Positions 1 to 7,906 of a DNA stretch of 13,945 bases are shown here, piece after piece. The DNA comes from a bacterium. GTDB lineage: Bacteria > Hydrogenedentota > Hydrogenedentia > Hydrogenedentiales > SLHB01. The notes beneath the pieces were generated by a model that was not told where the DNA came from, searched no databases, and saw only the letters and a list, made by a program, of their open reading frames with translations. Positions within the stretch are counted from its first letter, which is position 1. Each line of letters opens with the position of its first letter. The position numbers were made by a program, and so were the translations under genes. The stretch lies in assembly GCA_024231375.1 (NCBI GenBank), contig JAAEQP010000464.1, positions 1-13,945 on the forward strand, read 5' to 3'.

Positions 1-776
1 AAATTGCGAACGGTATTGATCGCATCGAGTCGACCTTGCCCCTGCTCCAGGAACTGGCCATCGGCGGCACGGCCGTGGGCACCGGGTTGAACACCAAGAA
101 GGGATACGACGAGAAGGTGGCGGCCCAGATCAGTGCTCTGACGGATTTGGCCTTCACGAGTGCTCCGAACAAGTTTGAATCGCTTGCGGCGCACGACGCT
201 ATGGTGATGACCCACGGTGCGTTGAAGACCGTGGCGTGCAGCCTGATGAAGATTGCCAACGACGTGCGATGGCTGGCGAGCGGTCCGCGATGCGGTTTGG
301 GCGAGATTGCGATTCCCGCGAACGAACCGGGTTCGTCGATCATGCCGGGCAAGGTGAACCCGACCCAGTGCGAAGCGGTGACCATGGTGTGCGCACAGGT
401 GATCGGAAACGACACGGCCGTGAACGTGGCGGGGGCGTCGGGCAACTTCGAACTGAACGTGTTCAAGCCGGTCATTATCTGCAACCTGCTGCAATCGGTG
501 CGGCTGTTGGCCGATTCGTCGGTATCGTTCACGAACCACTGCGTGGCGGGCATTGAGCCGAACCTTGAACGCATCGATGTGCTGATGAATCAGTCGTTGA
601 TGCTGGTGACGGCGCTGAACCGGAAGATCGGTTACGACAATGCGGCGAAGATTGCGAAAACGGCCCACGCCAACGGAACCACGTTGCGCGAAGAGGCCGT
701 CAACCTGGGATTGCTGACGGAGGCCGAGTTCGACGAGGCCGTAGTGCCCGCGCGCATGGTTGGGCCTTCGGACTAG
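1..776 (+). CDS. fumC: Class II fumarate hydratase, C-terminal part (5' end outside window)
   Basis: Catalyses the reversible hydration of fumarate to L-malate in the TCA cycle, in the cytoplasm, as a homotetramer. The reading frame (codons from base 3) is open to the window edge, so the gene starts upstream; about 257 of the usual 460 or so residues are present. Visible hallmarks are [14 protein letters not shown] near the start and the fumarase/aspartase signature [11 protein letters not shown] at 330-362, whose serine loop carries the catalytic base. [28 protein letters not shown] and [10 protein letters not shown] also match E. coli FumC closely as I remember it. The catalytic histidine of the upstream GRTH motif lies outside the window. 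A possible TTG start at 36 is only an internal leucine codon. Its stop codon (774-776) overlaps the stop of the convergent solute-binding protein gene. Aspartase and argininosuccinate lyase share the fold, but the [14 protein letters not shown] stretch favours fumarase. Confidence 0.96.
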   Translation, partial: IANGIDRIESTLPLLQELAIGGTAVGTGLNTKKGYDEKVAAQISALTDLAFTSAPNKFESLAAHDAMVMTHGALKTVACSLMKIANDVRWLASGPRCGLGEIAIPANEPGSSIMPGKVNPTQCEAVTMVCAQVIGNDTAVNVAGASGNFELNVFKPVIICNLLQSVRLLADSSVSFTNHCVAGIEPNLERIDVLMNQSLMLVTALNRKIGYDNAAKIAKTAHANGTTLREEAVNLGLLTEAEFDEAVVPARMVGPSD

Positions 777-2101
777 CCCGGATATTTCACCGGCTGGGGT
801 TTACCCTGGACGAAGTGCTCGTGGGTGGCCCAATACTCGTCGACGGCGTGCTGCATGTCCTTGGCGGCATCTTCCACGACGGCGGCGATGTCGGCGTCAG
901 GATCTTTCATGACCACGTCGATGACGGTGCTCTGGAAGAGCCGGTACCACACTTTGGCGAAGCACGGCACGAAAGGCGAGTTCCGGCCCTGTTTGATGAC
1001 GTCTGGCGTAATGCGGAAGAAGAAGAACCGGTCGTCGAAGGCGTCGCTCTCGTAGACGCGCAGGTTGCCGGGCGGTTGGCCCGTCATCTCCAGATACCGG
1101 AAGTGGTTCTCGACCGACGTGGCCATCGCCATGAATTCCCACACCAGATCCGGGTGTTCGGTGTGCGCGCTCATGAGGAGGTGTTGACCGCCGAAGAAGC
1201 TGACGGCTTCGCGACCGGCCGGCACCGCTGCCACGTCCCATTTCCCTTCCCATTGGGGGTAGAATCCGTCGTTCCGTCCGGCGTTCCACGATCCGTCGAT
1301 GACCATGGCCGCCGACCCCATACTCCACGCATCGACGACCTTGGAACCGGCCGCCAGGGCCGGGTCCATCACCTTGTGCTTGTGCATGAGGTCGTGTACG
1401 AACTGAAGGCCCCCCACGAATTCGGGCGTGTCGATGGTGATGGTCCGATGGTCGTCACTAATGATGCTGCCACCGTTTTGCCACACGAAGGGCATGATCC
1501 AGAAGGCGGACTTGGTGTCCATGGCGAAGGGAAACTCGAGATCGGTCTTTGCCTGAATGGTGCGGCACACGGCCACCAGTTCGTCCCACGTGCGCGGCGG
1601 TTGAACGCCCGCTTCGGTGAAGATGTCTTTGCGGTAGAGGATGTAGCCGTAGCCCCCGTACCAGGGGATACCGTACCGGTCGGCCCCGACGTAGCCGTCC
1701 CTGACCATGCTTGGAGGGAACTCGCCGGCGTCGTAGTTTGGGTCGGATTCGATGAATCCTTCCAACGACTGGACCAGGCCCTCTTGCGCCAGTTGTCCGA
1801 TGTAGCCGTCGTCCATAATCATCACATCCGGCGGGTTGCCGCCGATGAAGCGCGTGGTCAACACCGAGAGATAGGGGCCGTGCGCGATGTCGGCCACTAC
1901 TTGCACTTTCACATCCGGATGCCGTGTCATGAACTCGTCGGCGACCGCGTTCCAGAACGGGATGCCCGGATTGCTCGCGCCCCCAGTGCCGTAGGACCAG
2001 AACTCGATCACCTTCCGCCCATCGTCCGGCTCCGAGTGGAGTCGACCGAGGAGGAGGAAGATCGCCACGATGGCGAGTATGGCTAGAAACGCTTGCTTCA
2101 T
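773..2101 (-). CDS. Extracellular solute-binding protein, family 1 (sugar ABC transporter type)
   Basis: Likely captures an oligosaccharide outside the cytoplasmic membrane for an ABC importer. The 442-residue product has an uncleaved-looking or cleavable hydrophobic N-terminus (residues 4-19) and no lipobox cysteine, unlike many Gram-positive homologues. The mature part follows the family 1 pattern: [20 protein letters not shown] near residues 34-53, a PDVMIMDDG segment at 91-99, [18 protein letters not shown] at 144-161 followed by [11 protein letters not shown], and [12 protein letters not shown] at 264-275. The ATG at 2099-2101 is preceded by AGGA. It begins 15 bp after the GH30 gene, on the same strand, so the two are probably co-transcribed and the ligand may be a product of that enzyme. 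No permease or ATPase gene is in the window, so the transporter partners must be elsewhere. The exact substrate cannot be read from the sequence. Confidence 0.88.
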   Translation of the reverse strand: MKQAFLAILAIVAIFLLLGRLHSEPDDGRKVIEFWSYGTGGASNPGIPFWNAVADEFMTRHPDVKVQVVADIAHGPYLSVLTTRFIGGNPPDVMIMDDGYIGQLAQEGLVQSLEGFIESDPNYDAGEFPPSMVRDGYVGADRYGIPWYGGYGYILYRKDIFTEAGVQPPRTWDELVAVCRTIQAKTDLEFPFAMDTKSAFWIMPFVWQNGGSIISDDHRTITIDTPEFVGGLQFVHDLMHKHKVMDPALAAGSKVVDAWSMGSAAMVIDGSWNAGRNDGFYPQWEGKWDVAAVPAGREAVSFFGGQHLLMSAHTEHPDLVWEFMAMATSVENHFRYLEMTGQPPGNLRVYESDAFDDRFFFFRITPDVIKQGRNSPFVPCFAKVWYRLFQSTVIDVVMKDPDADIAAVVEDAAKDMQHAVDEYWATHEHFVQGKPQPVKYPG

Positions 2102-2116
2102 GAGTCCTGTCGTTTC

Positions 2117-3481
2117 CTAGGGCTTCCAGGTGTACGTACCCACGGACCTTGCGCCGAGGGTGGTTTCGAAGGTCTTGTCGCCGTAGGCCACGGCGAAGGT
2201 GCGCGGCTCGGCGTCGGCATTGGCCGCGACGAGGACAATGCTGCCGTCGGGGTTCTTGAAGGCCACGTTGGCGAATCGCTGTTCGCAGTCGGTGGATGCA
2301 ACCCGCACCGCGCCGGGTTGGATGAACTTCATGAACTGGCCGTACATGTAGTAATCGAACCGGTATTCGAGGGACAGGTCGTCGGTGTTGAGGATGATGC
2401 ACGTGGGCGAGCAACTGTGAGGGCCGGGATTGGGTTGGCGGTCCTGGTCGATGATGGTGACCCAGGCGTTGTAGCTGCGGGCCCAGTTCCGCAGGATGGC
2501 GATGATGGTGGTGGCGCCGCGTGCGCCGAAGGTGGACCCCTCGGTGAAATAGATGGGTTTCTCGGGGAACTCCTCGTGCAACGTTGTCATGTCTTCCGGT
2601 TTGCCTTCGTAGAAATGGAAGGCCGTCCCGTCGCAATAGGCCGCGGCCTTCTCGTCGCGCAAGACGGCGCGCGGGAAATCGAGGAGATTGAAGTTGTGGT
2701 CCCAGCACCAGATTTCGGCGCCGATGCCCTCACGCTCGAACACCGGTCCCAGATGGTCGCGGATGAAGTCGCGTTGCTGTTCGCCCTTCCATCCGCAGGT
2801 GGGATAGCTGGGTGGGTTGTAGTCGGGCTCGTTCTGGGGCGTGACGGAGAGGATGGGAATGCCTTCCGCCTCGTAGGCTTTGACGAACCGTGCCATGTAG
2901 CGCGCGTAGGCGTCGAAGAATTCCGGCCTGATGCGTCCCCCGCCTATCTTGTTGTTCGTGGTCATCCAGCCGGGCGGGCTCCACGCCGACGCGATGAATT
3001 GGAGATCGGGATTGGCGGCGAGCGCCATCTTCAACACGGGCAGCACATACTCCCGGTCCTTGTCGATGGAGAAGCGTTTCAGCTTCTTGTCGGTCTTGCC
3101 TTTGGGCATGTCGTCGTAGGAGTACCACGGAGATGCGGTGAAATCGGGCGTACCGATGCAGATCCGCATGAGATTCATGCCGATCCCGTCTTCGGGGTCC
3201 ACAATCTTGCGGATAACGGCTACTTGCTCGGATTCGGGCAGTTTGCGGATGTTGTAACAGGTGGCGTGTTCCAGCGAACACCCCAGACCGATAACGGTCT
3301 GGTAGGTGGTCGATTCGTCGACCTCGATGACGGTCTCCGCCGCGGGGGGCTCGGCCGAGAAGGTGAGAACATCCTGACGCGACAGGGTCAGGGCCATATC
3401 CTGGGACGACACCCAGGAATCCACGGGGGTCGTGCCGGTCTCTGATTGTGCCAGGGCGAGAAGGATGAGGCAATGCACCAT
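2117..3481 (-). CDS. Glycoside hydrolase family 30 protein (glucosylceramidase-like)
   Basis: A retaining beta-glycosidase of the GH30 clan-A type, probably exported; family members act on beta-glucosides, beta-1,6-glucan or xylan. The 454-residue product starts at the ATG at 3479-3481, with GGAGA seven bases upstream. The frame stays open further upstream to 3853, but that part runs antisense into the neighbouring regulator and lacks a ribosome site. A short hydrophobic start (MVHCLILLALAQS) may be a signal peptide. Landmarks are GMNLMRICIGTPDF (101-114), SAWSPPGWM (165-173), the acid/base glutamate E218 in TPQNEPDYNP and the nucleophile E314 in YFTEGSTFG. The YMYGQFMKFIQPGAVRVAS segment (378-396) leads into the C-terminal beta-sandwich (NVAFKNPDGSIVLVAAN). 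The usual GFGGAFTE-like loop is replaced by GLGCSLEHATC (65-75), which may mark a subgroup. The downstream solute-binding protein gene suggests a shared sugar-uptake role. Family assignment is firm; substrate is unknown. Confidence 0.9.
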   Translation of the reverse strand: MVHCLILLALAQSETGTTPVDSWVSSQDMALTLSRQDVLTFSAEPPAAETVIEVDESTTYQTVIGLGCSLEHATCYNIRKLPESEQVAVIRKIVDPEDGIGMNLMRICIGTPDFTASPWYSYDDMPKGKTDKKLKRFSIDKDREYVLPVLKMALAANPDLQFIASAWSPPGWMTTNNKIGGGRIRPEFFDAYARYMARFVKAYEAEGIPILSVTPQNEPDYNPPSYPTCGWKGEQQRDFIRDHLGPVFEREGIGAEIWCWDHNFNLLDFPRAVLRDEKAAAYCDGTAFHFYEGKPEDMTTLHEEFPEKPIYFTEGSTFGARGATTIIAILRNWARSYNAWVTIIDQDRQPNPGPHSCSPTCIILNTDDLSLEYRFDYYMYGQFMKFIQPGAVRVASTDCEQRFANVAFKNPDGSIVLVAANADAEPRTFAVAYGDKTFETTLGARSVGTYTWKP

Positions 3482-3520
3482 GGGACGTCTCCGTGTCGTC
3501 GTTGCCGAGCGTGTTATGCC

Positions 3521-3526
3521 ATGATA
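3521..3526 (-). promoter_or_regulatory. Possible -10 box for the GH30 operon
   Basis: On the minus strand this reads TATCAT, one mismatch from the sigma-70 -10 consensus, about 40 bases upstream of the GH30 start. The hexamer 17 bases further upstream (3544-3549, TGTCCA) matches the -35 consensus poorly, so this would be a weak or activator-dependent promoter. The call rests on one box only. Confidence 0.3.
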
Positions 3527-3590
3527 CCCGAAAGGGGGGCGAGTGGACAGTCTGAGGCAGTTCGGTCTCCAATGCGCGGCGGCCTCGTTG

Positions 3591-3620
3591 TTGACACCCC
3601 CGTTCAGCCGGGAATACACT
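3591..3620 (+). promoter_or_regulatory. Sigma-70-like promoter for the MshEN-HDOD gene
   Basis: A perfect -35 TTGACA (3591-3596) is followed after 18 bases by TACACT (3615-3620), four of six matches to the -10 consensus. It lies in the 174-bp divergent gap and would start transcription near 3627, about 30 bases ahead of the ATG at 3656. Confidence 0.55.
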
Positions 3621-3655
3621 GGACCGAACGTAAGGGAACACACACGGAAGTCTCC

Positions 3656-5233
3656 ATGAGCGACTTGGTCATTACCTGCCAGTGCGGTCAACGCATGAAG
3701 GCCCGCAGCGATCTCCTCGGGAAGACCGCCAAATGCGTTCGGTGCGGCGTGCAACTCACGGTAACGGAGGAGAACACGCAGCCTCTGCCCGCCCGGGAGC
3801 CCGAAGGGCCCGCGGATTCCCGGCAGCCGGAATCCGAGCCCTCGACGGGCCATCCCCGCATCGGCGAACTACTGGTGGAAGACGGGCTCGTGACACAGGG
3901 GCAGGTCGACGAGGCGTTGGGGCTCCAGAAGAAGCGCGGAGGCAGGACGTTCGAGATCCTGCTGTCGCTGGGGTACCTGGACAAAGAAGCGCTCCATGAT
4001 TTTCTGTCGCGTCAGAGCGGCGTGGCCAGTATCGACATCCAGAACTACGACATCCCGAAAGACCTCCTGGAGCTTGTGCCTCGGGAGATGGCCAAAGAGC
4101 ATCTGGTCTTCCCTATCGACAAGATGGGACGCCTGCTGACGATCGGCATGGCGTGTCCCCTCGACCTCGACACCATCGCCGCATTGCAGGAAAGCACGGG
4201 CTTGCGCGTCAAACCCATGCTCTGCCGGTTGGACGACATCCTTGCCACCATCGGCCGCTATTACCCCGAGCCCGAGCCTGAAGAGGCCGCTACCTTTGCC
4301 GTGCCGGGAGGAGGCGGAGTCGCGACCGCCGCGGCGGAGGAAGAGGAGCAGGAGGACGAACAGCCGGCCGCCCCGCCGACCGAGGCAGAGACTCCGGTCG
4401 AACCCCCAGCCGAGATCGACGAGGAAGTGCTGGCGCGCGTGCGGGAACTGGATTCGTTGCCTTCCTACGCCGATACCACCCAGCGGGTGCGCGAAGCCTT
4501 CGAAAGCCCCGAGTGCTCGGTCCGCGACATGGCGGCCATCGTGGCGTGCGACCCCGCCGTGACGGTGCAACTGCTGAGCGTTGCCAACGCCGAGGCCTAC
4601 GGTATGGCCGGACGGGTCACCACCATCGATCTCGCATCGGCCCTGCTCGGCATCGACGGAATCTGTGAAATCGTGATTTCGTCGCGCATGGAAGGCGCCG
4701 TGCAAGAAACCGGACACTTTGAGTACGCCACCTTCGCGATGCGGTCCCTTTTCGTGGCGCTGGCGTCACGCGGCATCGCGGCCACGGTCCGGCCCGAATT
4801 GGAGGGCGAGGCGTACGCGGCCGGTCTGGTGCATGCTATCGGACGTCTGGCGCTGGCCCAGTGTTTTCCGGAGGACTACGGATCGCTCAACGGCGGACTG
4901 GAAGGGGCGGAACTGGCCGCCGCCGAGTTGGCGCGGTTCGGGATTGACTATCCGCGGGCTGGCCACGCGCTGGCTCAGAAGTGGCGGCTTCCGGAGGCCG
5001 TGGCCGACTCCATCCAACACCACTTGTCGGACGAAATGCCGGCAGGGCCGTCGGATCTTGCCGCGGTGGTCGCCCTCGCCGCGTTCATGGCGGACCTTCA
5101 GAAACACAAGACCCTCGACGAACCGGACGCGTTTGCGCCGCGATCCGCCGTTATGCAGGCGCTGGGCCTGAACGACGCCGAAGCCGTGCGCATCGCCACG
5201 GAAGCCCTCGACCTCGTGTCCCGCCGCATGTAG
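3656..5233 (+). CDS. Zinc ribbon / MshEN / HDOD-domain protein, putative c-di-GMP-responsive regulator
   Basis: A 525-residue cytoplasmic signalling protein of unknown target. Residues 1-35 form a small zinc ribbon (C8, C10, C27, C30 in CQCG...CVRCG). Residues 67-203 match the MshEN (type II secretion ATPase N-terminal) domain, which in MshE binds cyclic di-GMP through two 24-residue motifs. The first (68-91: R-I-G-x2-L-V-x2-G-L-V ... L-x2-Q) is nearly canonical. The second (97-120) keeps R97, LL, G106, L113, L117 and Q120 but has T98-F99 in place of LG. The motifs are five residues apart, as in MshE. A linker rich in Glu, Pro and Ala (204-255) leads to an HDOD domain (about 257-480: SLPSYADTTQRVREAF, ACDPAVTVQLLSVANAEAYG, and HAIG where active HD proteins have HD), so it is presumably non-enzymatic. 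The ATG at 3656 has GGAAG five bases upstream; the longer in-frame start at 3446 overlaps the divergent glycosidase and has no support. No ATPase domain is present. Domain calls are confident; c-di-GMP binding is inferred. Confidence 0.9.
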   Translation: MSDLVITCQCGQRMKARSDLLGKTAKCVRCGVQLTVTEENTQPLPAREPEGPADSRQPESEPSTGHPRIGELLVEDGLVTQGQVDEALGLQKKRGGRTFEILLSLGYLDKEALHDFLSRQSGVASIDIQNYDIPKDLLELVPREMAKEHLVFPIDKMGRLLTIGMACPLDLDTIAALQESTGLRVKPMLCRLDDILATIGRYYPEPEPEEAATFAVPGGGGVATAAAEEEEQEDEQPAAPPTEAETPVEPPAEIDEEVLARVRELDSLPSYADTTQRVREAFESPECSVRDMAAIVACDPAVTVQLLSVANAEAYGMAGRVTTIDLASALLGIDGICEIVISSRMEGAVQETGHFEYATFAMRSLFVALASRGIAATVRPELEGEAYAAGLVHAIGRLALAQCFPEDYGSLNGGLEGAELAAAELARFGIDYPRAGHALAQKWRLPEAVADSIQHHLSDEMPAGPSDLAAVVALAAFMADLQKHKTLDEPDAFAPRSAVMQALGLNDAEAVRIATEALDLVSRRM

Positions 5234-5269
5234 CGGCTCTCCAGACCCAGCACCTTTCCTACCGGTTTC

Positions 5270-6229
5270 CTACCAGGTCGCCGGGTTGCCGTATCCGTTG
5301 AACAGATGCCCCCACGTACCCGAGGAGCATGCGTGCGCCGACGTACACGGGAATTCCGTGCCCGCCGGGCCCTGCCAGCGAATGAAATCGACGTGCCCGT
5401 CAAGGTACAGCACGTTGGCCCCGCCCGGAAGGTGGGAAAAGGAAATGACCTCCGCGGTAACGTGGTCCCACATGACCGGGATCCGGCTGGCGGACTTGCT
5501 GGTAGCGCCGGGATTGTTGATGTCCGAGATCAGGAAGCGCTCGATGCCCTCGCGAAGCCGGTACAGAATGTTGCCGCCGCCCGCCTGGGTGCCGGGGAAG
5601 GTGGCCGAGAAGTCGTAGTCCTCGTCACTGGATGCGCCATAGTCGGCGAAACTGGTCAAGCCCAATTCGCCAAACGGTCCCGTCGCCATCTGGTCTTCCG
5701 TATACCGCCCGTACCGGTCGACGCTGGCCGGGTTGGCATGCCCGCCCTCGTCGATTTGGGCCAGCAACGCATCGCCCAGGATGTTCCGGTCTTCCATGAC
5801 GAGATATCCGCAGTAATCGTAAGGTTCCTTCGTAATCTCGCCCAGTTCGAGTACGCCGTTGGCGTTGCTTCCCCGGTCGGTCTTGGCGTCGTACCGGGCG
5901 ATGGGGTCGAGTTGGGCCGCCCACGAAGGACACCACACGAACTCCAGGTCCGTGAGGTACTCGGGATACAGCGACCAGTCGTTGAATATCATCTCGCGGC
6001 TGGGGCGGCCGTCGCGGCGGTTGACCTGTCGGCAGGGCAGCTTTTCCGCCCGGTCTTCGTTTGCGTACATGGCGAACATCAACCCAAACTGCTTCAGGTT
6101 GTTCTGACACGATGCGCGCCGTGCCGCCTCCCGGGAGCGTGCCAACGCGGGCAGTAGAATGGCCGCTAGTATGCCGATGATCGCAATGACCACAAGCAAT
6201 TCAATCAGAGTAAACCCGTCTCGTTTCAT
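5270..6229 (-). CDS. Prepilin-type N-terminal cleavage/methylation protein with C-terminal H-x(n)-DG motif (DUF1559-like)
   Basis: A 319-residue pseudopilin-like protein of the type that is greatly expanded in planctomycetes and relatives; it is presumably processed by a prepilin peptidase and surface-associated, but the role of the family is not settled. The start MKRD is followed by the textbook signal [19 protein letters not shown] and then [23 protein letters not shown], a typical continuation in this family. Near the C-terminus [18 protein letters not shown] corresponds to the H-x9-DG motif, but here ten residues separate H and DG. The ATG at 6227-6229 is chosen because the cleavage site then falls after residue 4, and GGAGG lies just upstream; the frame is open further upstream without a ribosome site. 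It stands alone with no pilus assembly genes and ends 36 bp from the convergent MshEN-HDOD gene. Confidence 0.92.
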   Translation of the reverse strand: MKRDGFTLIELLVVIAIIGILAAILLPALARSREAARRASCQNNLKQFGLMFAMYANEDRAEKLPCRQVNRRDGRPSREMIFNDWSLYPEYLTDLEFVWCPSWAAQLDPIARYDAKTDRGSNANGVLELGEITKEPYDYCGYLVMEDRNILGDALLAQIDEGGHANPASVDRYGRYTEDQMATGPFGELGLTSFADYGASSDEDYDFSATFPGTQAGGGNILYRLREGIERFLISDINNPGATSKSASRIPVMWDHVTAEVISFSHLPGGANVLYLDGHVDFIRWQGPAGTEFPCTSAHACSSGTWGHLFNGYGNPATW

Positions 6230-6441
6230 GATCCCTCCTCCGTGCGCGGATACGCTCCCCCCTCGAAGCGGCCCCGTCCACAACCATATCTCCGTGGCTA
6301 CTTGTGCGCATGAATGGCGCGACCGCCGCAAACCGATCAACCCATCGTGGCGGAATGGGCGCAAGGGGACAAAACGTTTCCCTGGATGGTGACCCCAATC
6401 CTTGAAGCGCGAACAGGTTGACCGGAAAGGGAGGACATAGC

Positions 6442-7410
6442 GTGTCTACGGAGAAATATCCAGGCGGCGTTGAGCGGGTGGCGATTGTGGGCGTGGGCGC
6501 CGTGGGCGCCACCGCCGCGTATGCCATGGTGCAGGCCGGATCGGCGAGCGAGATCTTGCTGGTCGACAGGAACCGCGCCCTCGCGGAAGGCGAGGTGATG
6601 GACCTGCAACACTGTCTGCCGTTCACGCACCACGCTTCCTTGGGCGTGCGGGACGTGGACGGAGTCGAACAATGCGATCTCGTGATAGTGACGGCAGGCG
6701 TGGGACAGAAGCCAGGCGAATCACGCCTCGACCTGGTGCAGCGCAATGTGGCGGTGTTCGACAGCTTCATGCCCACGCTGGCACGCCGGAACCCGGACGC
6801 CCATTTCATGATCGTCACGAATCCCGTCGATGTGATGACGCGGGTGGCCCTCGGCATGACCGGGCTGCCGCCACGACAGGTGTTCGGTTCGGGGACCGTG
6901 CTGGATTCGGCCCGGTTCCGCACCCTCATCAGCCAGCACGTTGGCGTGCAGACGGGACACATCCACGCCTACGTGATTGGCGAGCACGGCGATTCCGAGG
7001 TCATTGTCTGGAGCCGCGCCATGATAGGACCGTTTCATGTGTCGGAGTACTGCGAGTTGCACGGAATCACCATGTCCCCCGAAGACACGGAACGTATCGA
7101 ACGGAACGTCCGCACGGCGGCGTACCAGATCATCGAACGGAAAGGCGCGACCCACTTCGCCATCGGCCTGGCGGCCACGCGCGTGACGGAAGCCCTGTCG
7201 CAACAGGAGGACTCCATCTTCACGGTCAGCCGCCAATGCGAGGGGATCTATGGCCTGGACGACGTGTGCCTGTCCGTGCCCACCCTGGTCAACCGGGAGG
7301 GTGCGGTCCGCGCCTGCGAGATCGCCTTGTCGCCGGGCGAGCGGACCGCCTTCATGCGGAGCGCGGAGGTTCTGGACGGCGTGTATCAACAACTCGGTCT
7401 ATCGAACTGA
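6442..7410 (+). CDS. ldh: L-lactate dehydrogenase (NAD-dependent)
   Basis: Interconverts pyruvate and L-lactate with NADH/NAD+ in the cytoplasm. The 322-residue product has the Rossmann glycine motif VGVGAVGA (16-23), an NAD-selecting aspartate (LLVDRN, D43), and the mobile loop [11 protein letters not shown], in which Q89 is the residue that selects pyruvate over oxaloacetate (arginine in malate dehydrogenases). VTNPVDVMT (125-133), LDSARFR with D155 and R158, and GEHGDSE with the catalytic H182 are all intact. I chose the GTG at 6442 because GGAGG sits seven bases upstream and the protein then begins at normal length; a TTG eight codons earlier (6418) has no such site. The gene is divergent from the prepilin-like gene. 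No neighbour suggests a dedicated pathway; a fermentative or redox-balancing role is inferred. Confidence 0.94.
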   Translation: MSTEKYPGGVERVAIVGVGAVGATAAYAMVQAGSASEILLVDRNRALAEGEVMDLQHCLPFTHHASLGVRDVDGVEQCDLVIVTAGVGQKPGESRLDLVQRNVAVFDSFMPTLARRNPDAHFMIVTNPVDVMTRVALGMTGLPPRQVFGSGTVLDSARFRTLISQHVGVQTGHIHAYVIGEHGDSEVIVWSRAMIGPFHVSEYCELHGITMSPEDTERIERNVRTAAYQIIERKGATHFAIGLAATRVTEALSQQEDSIFTVSRQCEGIYGLDDVCLSVPTLVNREGAVRACEIALSPGERTAFMRSAEVLDGVYQQLGLSN

Positions 7411-7433
7411 GCGGGCCATTACCTCCAGCCGCG

Positions 7434-7448
7434 ATACCGTGGTATGAT
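7434..7448 (+). promoter_or_regulatory. Possible extended -10 promoter upstream of the 64-residue membrane protein
   Basis: TATGAT (7443-7448) is five of six to the -10 consensus and is preceded by TGG, the extended -10 arrangement. No good -35 hexamer lies at the right distance (TTACCT at 7419-7424 matches three of six). Transcription would begin about 45 bases before the ATG at 7500. Confidence 0.4.
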
Positions 7449-7499
7449 GGGTCCGTGCTTGGGCCGGGCCAGGCAGTCACTCATCGGGAGAGCGCGATC

Positions 7500-7694
7500 A
7501 TGATCGGTCAGGACAAGTTGTTCCACTTCTGGGCGAGTTTCTTCATTGGACTGCTGAGTCCGGGCCTGGCCGCCGTGGTCGGCATCGGCAAGGAAGTGTA
7601 CGACGCATTCTCGGGTGGATTCGCCGAAGCGGGCGACCTGTTGGCAGACGGCATCGGGATCGTGTTCGCCATCATCGTCTCCCCCATCTGGTAG
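7500..7694 (+). CDS. Small membrane protein, YfiM/DUF2279-like
   Basis: Function unknown. The 64-residue product begins DKLFHFWASFFIGL, has two hydrophobic stretches (about 8-29 and 51-63) and contains the pattern D-K-x2-H-F ... G-K-E-V-Y-D-A ... G-D-L-L-A-D-G-I-G. That order (DK-H, GKE-D, DL-AD-G) is what I remember of the YfiM/DUF2279 family of small envelope proteins, here without a lipoprotein signal. The ATG at 7500 has GGGAG about nine bases upstream. It follows lactate dehydrogenase by 89 bp, with its own possible -10 box between, so it may not be in that transcript. The family match is from motif memory and not from an alignment. Confidence 0.72.
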   Translation: MIGQDKLFHFWASFFIGLLSPGLAAVVGIGKEVYDAFSGGFAEAGDLLADGIGIVFAIIVSPIW

Positions 7695-7767
7695 TTGCGC
7701 CTCAACCCAAGGGTGTCATTGGTCTTAGATATCCGCGACGACCTCTTTCCTAGATGCACCGTACGCA

Positions 7768-7796
7768 TTGACATGCAGCGGGCGCTGTGCTAGGCT
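7768..7796 (+). promoter_or_regulatory. Strong sigma-70-like promoter of the lipoprotein operon
   Basis: TTGACA (7768-7773) is a perfect -35 box. After exactly 17 bases comes TAGGCT (7791-7796), four of six to the -10 consensus, immediately preceded by TGC, which gives an extended -10. Transcription would begin near 7803, leaving a leader of about 100 bases before the first gene at 7907. Confidence 0.7.
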
Positions 7797-7830
7797 CATT
7801 GGGCCTGTAGTGCAGCCTATTCAGGGGAGC

Positions 7831-7860
7831 TGAGGCGGGCGGGGCAAGAGGCCTGCCTCA
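7831..7860 (+). promoter_or_regulatory. Leader hairpin in the 5' untranslated region
   Basis: A 10-base arm (TGAGGCGGGC), a 10-base loop and a 10-base complementary arm (GCCTGCCTCA) pair fully with a single G-T wobble. It lies between the predicted transcription start and the ribosome site at 7895-7899. No T-run follows, so it is not a standard intrinsic terminator. It could stabilise the message or be a protein-binding site. I see no known riboswitch. Confidence 0.55.
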
Positions 7861-7906
7861 AATATCGCACACGGCTTGCGGTACGCCGGTGCTCGGAGGT
7901 GGCGTC

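Noticed and set aside
815..2086. Long plus-strand open frame (423 codons) opposite the solute-binding protein
   Set aside because: Product is a Val/His/Gly/Arg-rich antisense shadow without any family motif; the minus-strand frame has clear solute-binding protein motifs.
1458..2708. Minus-strand open frame across the GH30/solute-binding junction
   Set aside because: Arg/His-rich alternate frame overlapping two well-supported genes.
2093..3445. Plus-strand open frame (450 codons) opposite the GH30 gene
   Set aside because: Antisense shadow of a gene with both catalytic glutamates intact; composition is not protein-like.
3446..3655. Upstream extension of the MshEN-HDOD gene to 3446
   Set aside because: It would overlap the divergent GH30 start and remove the promoter region; the ATG at 3656 has a proper ribosome site and leads directly into the zinc ribbon.
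5234..5269. Bidirectional terminator between the MshEN-HDOD gene and the prepilin-like gene
   Set aside because: The 36-base gap holds no stable stem followed by a T-run on either strand.
7695..7906. tRNA or riboswitch in the leader of the lipoprotein operon
   Set aside because: Only one hairpin is present; no cloverleaf, CCA end or known riboswitch core could be found.
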